This document shows positions 62,701 to 64,000 of a DNA stretch of 64,000 bases, one piece after another. Position numbers and translations under genes: made by a program. The stretch spans positions 3,596,001 to 3,660,000 of the forward strand of contig NZ_CP139972.1 in the NCBI RefSeq assembly GCF_034424315.1, in the 5' to 3' direction. Every line of letters begins with the position of its first letter. Within the stretch, counting starts at the first letter, position 1. A model generated the notes under the pieces. It searched no databases, was not told the DNA's origin, and saw only the letters and a program-made list of their open reading frames with translations. This DNA is from Chitinophaga sancti. Lineage in GTDB: Bacteria > Bacteroidota > Bacteroidia > Chitinophagales > Chitinophagaceae.

Positions 62701-64000
62701 TCGTACCATTTGAAGTAGCTGTAAGATTAATGGAGGTAATTGCACAGGTTAATACTGATGGTGCTGTTACTGATAATGTTGGCTTAGTAACATCCTGTGT
62801 TACTGTTACGCTATCAGATGTAGTACAACCATTTGTACCCTTAGCTGTAACATAATATTTACCCGAAGTGTTTACAGTGATTGGGTTCACCCCTATATTA
62901 TAACCAGTCCATGTAATCGTACCGTTTGAAGTAGCTGTAAGATTAATGGAAGTGGTAGCGCAGGTTAATGTTCCCGGTGCTGTTACTGATAATGTTGGCT
63001 TAGTTACATCCTGTGTTACTGTTACGCTATCAGATGTAGTACAACCATTTGTACCTCTCGCTGTAACATAATATTTACCCGGAGTGTTTACAGTGATTGG
63101 GTTCACCCCTGTATTAAAGCCTGTCCATGTGATCGTACCGTTTGAAGTGGCTGTAAGATTAATGGAAGTGGTAGCGCAGGTTAATGTTCCCGGTGCTGTT
63201 ACTGATAATGTTGGCTTAGTTACATCCTGTGTTACTGTTACGCTATCAGATGTAGTACAACCATTTGTACCTCTCGCTGTAACATAATATTTACCCGGAG
63301 TGTTTACAGTGATGGGGTTCACCCCTGTATTAAAGCCTGTCCATGTGATCGTACCATTTGAAGTAGCTGTAAGATTAATGGAGGTAATGGCACAGGTTAA
63401 TACTGATGGTGCTGTTACTGATAATGTTGGCTTAGTAACATCCTGTGTTACTGTTACGCTATCAGATGTAGTACAACCAGTAGTGCTTTTTGCAGTAACA
63501 TAATATTTACCAGGAGTAGTTACTGTGATTGGATTCACCCCTGCATTAAAGCCTGTCCATGTGATCGTACCGTTTGAAGTAGCTGTAAGATTAATGGAAG
63601 TAGTTGCGCAGGTTAAGACTGATGGTGTTGTCACTGCCAACGTCGGCTTAGTTACATCTTGTGTGACTGTTACACTATCAGAAGTAGTACAACCATTCGT
63701 GCCTTTCGCTGTCACATAGTATTTACCAGGAGTAGTTACTGCGATTGGATTCACGCCCGCATTATAACCTGTCCATGTAATCGTACTGTTTGAAGTAGCA
63801 GTAAGATTTATGGAGGTAGTTGCGCAGGTTAAGACTGAAGGTGCTACTATTGACAAGGTTGGTTTTGTTACATCCTGAGTGACTGTTACGCTGTCAGAAG
63901 TAGTACAACCATTTGTGCCTTTCGCCGTCACATAGTATTTACCAGGAGTAGTTACTGCGATTGGATTCACCCCTGCATTATAACCAGTCCATGTGATCGT
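56786..64000 (-). CDS. Giant Ig-like repeat adhesin with T9SS type A sorting domain, 5' end outside window
   Basis: At least 2,404 residues; the frame is open to the window edge and the start lies beyond it. The visible part is: 28 complete plus one partial 72-residue Ig-like repeats (each with TLTCATTSINLTATSNGTIT or a close variant, GKYYVTAKGTNGC and a second Cys, so a likely disulfide per unit), then two related 80-residue units (TCTKATVQITG; YTWSGPNGYTA), a linker domain, and a C-terminal sorting domain of about 80 residues (FNAYPNPFSDQLSVTF, ending KKLILVR). Type A sorting domains direct the protein through T9SS to the cell surface. SprB-like adhesin or gliding filament is the likely role; exact binding target unknown. 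Confidence 0.92.
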   Translation of the reverse strand, partial: TITWTGYNAGVNPIAVTTPGKYYVTAKGTNGCTTSDSVTVTQDVTKPTLSIVAPSVLTCATTSINLTATSNSTITWTGYNAGVNPIAVTTPGKYYVTAKGTNGCTTSDSVTVTQDVTKPTLAVTTPSVLTCATTSINLTATSNGTITWTGFNAGVNPITVTTPGKYYVTAKSTTGCTTSDSVTVTQDVTKPTLSVTAPSVLTCAITSINLTATSNGTITWTGFNTGVNPITVNTPGKYYVTARGTNGCTTSDSVTVTQDVTKPTLSVTAPGTLTCATTSINLTATSNGTITWTGFNTGVNPITVNTPGKYYVTARGTNGCTTSDSVTVTQDVTKPTLSVTAPGTLTCATTSINLTATSNGTITWTGYNIGVNPITVNTSGKYYVTAKGTNGCTTSDSVTVTQDVTKPTLSVTAPSVLTCAITSINLTATSNGTITWTGYNAGVNPVTVNTPGKYYVTAKSTTGCTTSDSVTVIQDVTKPTLSVTAPSVLTCATTSINLTATSNGTITWTGYNAGVNPIAVTAAGKYYVTAKGTNGCTTSDSVTVTQDVTKPTLSVTAPSVLTCATTFINLTATSNGTITWTGYNAGVNPIAVTAAGKYYVTAKGTNGCTATDSVTVIQDVTKPTLSVTAPSVLTCATTSINLTATSNGTITWTGYNAGVNPIAVTAAGKYYVTAKGTNGCTAIDSVTVIQDVTKPTLSVTAPSVLTCATTSINLTATSNGTITWTGYNAGVNPIAATAAGKYYVTAKGTNGCTTSDSVTVTQDVTKPTLSVTAPSVLTCATTSINLTATSNGTITWTGYNAGVNPIAVTAAGKYYVTAKGTNGCTATDSVTVIQDVTKPTLSVTAPSVLTCATTSINLTATSNGTITWTGYNAGVNPIAANTPGKYYVTAKGTNGCTTSDSVTVTQDVTKPTLSIAVPSVLTCATTSINLTATSNGTITWTGYNAGANPIAVTTPGKYYVTAKGTNGCTTSDSVTVTQNVTKPTLAVTAPSVLTCATTSINLTATSNGTITWTGYNAGANPIAVTTPGKYYVTAKGTNGCTTSDSITVTQDVTKSTLSITAPGTLTCSTTSINLAATSNGTITWTGYNAGVNPIAVTTPGKYYVTAKGTNGCTTSDSVTVTQDVTKPTLAVTTPSVLTCATTSINLTATSNGTITWTGYNAGVNPIAVTTPGKYYVTAKGTNGCTTSDSITVTQDVTKSTLSITAPGTLTCATTSINLTATSNGAITWTGYNAGVNPIAVTTPGKYYVTTKGTNGCTTSDSVTVTQDITKPTLSITAPGTLTCATTSINLTATSNGTITWTGYNAGVNPIAVITPGKYYVTAKGTNGCTTSDSITITQDITKPTLSVTAPGTLTCATTSINLTATSNGTITWTGYNAGVNPIAVTTPGKYYVTTKGTNGCTTSDSVTVTQDITKPTLSITAPGTLTCATTSINLTATSNGTITWTGYNAGANSIAVTTPGKYYVTAKGTNGCTTSDSITVTQDVTKSTLSITAPGTLTCSTTSINLAATSNGTITWTGYNAGVNPIAVTTPGKYYVTAKGTNGCTTSDSVTVTQDVTKPTLAVTTPSVLTCATTSINLTATSNGTITWTGYNAGVNPIAVTTPGKYYVTAKGTNGCTTSDSITVTQDVTKSTLSITAPGTLTCATTSINLTATSNGAITWTGYNAGVNPIAVTTPGKYYVTTKGTNGCTTSDSVTVTQDITKPTLSITAPGTLTCATTSINLTATSNGTITWTGYNAGVNPIAVITPGKYYVTAKGTNGCTTSDSITITQDITKPTLSVTAPGTLTCATTSINLTATSNGTITWTGYNAGVNPIAITTPGKYYVTTKGTNGCTTSDSVTVTQDVTKPTLSVTAPGTLTCATTSINLTATSNGTITWTGYNAGVNPIAITTPGKYYVTAKGTNGCTTSDSITVTQDITKPTLSVTAPGTLTCATTSINLTATSNGTITWTGYNAGVNPIAVTAAGKYYVTAKGTNGCTTSDSVTVTQDITKPTLSITTPGTLTCATTSINLTATSNGTITWTGYNAGVNPIAVTTPGKYYVTAKGTNGCTTSDSITVNQNITPAANVQATNNGPLTCTKATVQITGSSTSAAVTYTWSGPNGYTANTAAANVTVPGTYSLVVTNTQNGCTATTNTPVSQNITPAANVQASNDGPLTCLKTDVIINGTSSTNGSTFKWTGPNNFTASGASAVVTVPGTYTLSVTNPNNGCVATTNTPVVKNTTPPVAVIMPPGNSPDPLSVDLLSAQSVTNANYQWSLSSSDNSWFIVDGAQTATVLYQSGNANISGLFTLLVTDKTNGCQNTATYTLNTASLTTLKSASLEFNAYPNPFSDQLSVTFKSPANGNVSVEIYSNLAGNRESTLFNENTKAGQTYKVVFRSAGLPAGLHYCVIRSNGKVYTKKLILVR
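57824..64000. repeat. Tandem array of 216-bp coding repeats (28 complete, one cut by the window)
   Basis: A landmark CACATAGTAT (or CATAATAT variant) recurs exactly every 216 bases from 57881 to 63929, 29 times with no insertion or deletion. Units vary by substitutions only. Each unit codes for 72 residues on the minus strand. Confidence 0.95.
58584..60939. repeat. Second-order duplication inside the array (58584-59643 and 59880-60939)
   Basis: Compared line by line, these two stretches of about 1,060 bp look identical, offset by 1,296 bp, that is six repeat units. The first mismatches are at 58583 and 59644. Neighbouring units differ from each other, so this is a recent copying of a block, not general sameness. 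Confidence 0.88.

Noticed and set aside
63084..63719. Plus-strand open frames of 64-67 codons that recur in the array
   Set aside because: They repeat with the 216-bp period and are antisense shadows of the adhesin frame.
57824..64000. Regular repeats considered as a CRISPR array
   Set aside because: The 216-bp units have no spacer-repeat alternation and lie entirely in one open frame encoding Ig-like domains.
1..64000. Search for tRNA, rRNA, transposase or integrase genes
   Set aside because: None was found by eye; short or diverged RNA genes could still be missed without a covariance search.

Overview
The window reads as a chromosomal segment of a Bacteroidota bacterium, most like the Chitinophagaceae (Chitinophaga-type). 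The reasons are two SusC/SusD outer-membrane pairs, an ECF sigma/FecR/STN-receptor cascade, many AraC-type regulators, type IX secretion (T9SS) sorting domains with a PorP/SprF protein, lipoproteins with short lipoboxes, and -7 boxes of the TAnnTTTG type. Most genes lie on the minus strand. No tRNA, rRNA, insertion sequence or CRISPR array was seen.

Layout. 1-1.7 kb (+): the 3' end of an FGGY sugar kinase and an exported enolase-superfamily dehydratase. 1.75-13.35 kb (-): a sigma-controlled operon of ECF sigma, FecR anti-sigma, STN-type SusC, SusD, a metallopeptidase-like lipoprotein, TlpA-type thioredoxin, second thioredoxin and trypsin-like protease. 13.8-16.9 kb (-): AraC regulator, SnoaL-like lipoprotein, YceI and DoxX, plus a small exported protein. 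17.1-22 kb: two paralogous lipoproteins, a broken gene, a hypothetical protein and an S41 peptidase. 22.1-26.8 kb: AraC; a divergent HxlR regulator/Old Yellow Enzyme pair with a perfect palindrome between them; an SDR/AraC pair. 27.2-30 kb (-): a three-gene glycan set (GT87-like, GT2, polysaccharide deacetylase). 30-31.2 kb: AT-rich DNA with no convincing gene, then an orphan ECF sigma and an amidohydrolase.

33.8-50.2 kb holds a fucose utilisation locus: a divergent AraC regulator (+) and a tightly packed nine-gene minus-strand operon of SusC, SusD, two discoidin-like surface lipoproteins, GH95 alpha-fucosidase, L-fuconate dehydratase, sodium/sugar symporter, an SDR whose C-terminal half closely resembles HSD17B14-type L-fucose dehydrogenase, and a clan GH-D alpha-galactosidase-like enzyme. 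Together they suggest binding and cleavage of fucosylated glycan, import of fucose, and its oxidation (not phosphorylation) toward 2-keto-3-deoxy-L-fuconate.

50.3-64 kb (-): a T9SS adhesin locus running from a giant Ig-like repeat protein (at least 28 complete 72-residue repeats, encoded as 216-bp units with no length change, cut by the window edge) through a Calx-beta/DUF11 protein with a type B sorting domain and a PorP/SprF protein to an OmpA-family protein. The repeat array contains a second-order duplication of about 1.06 kb. Several dispersed intergenic repeats recur in the window: a 68-nt palindrome, a 44-nt element next to terminators, and a 28-nt module.
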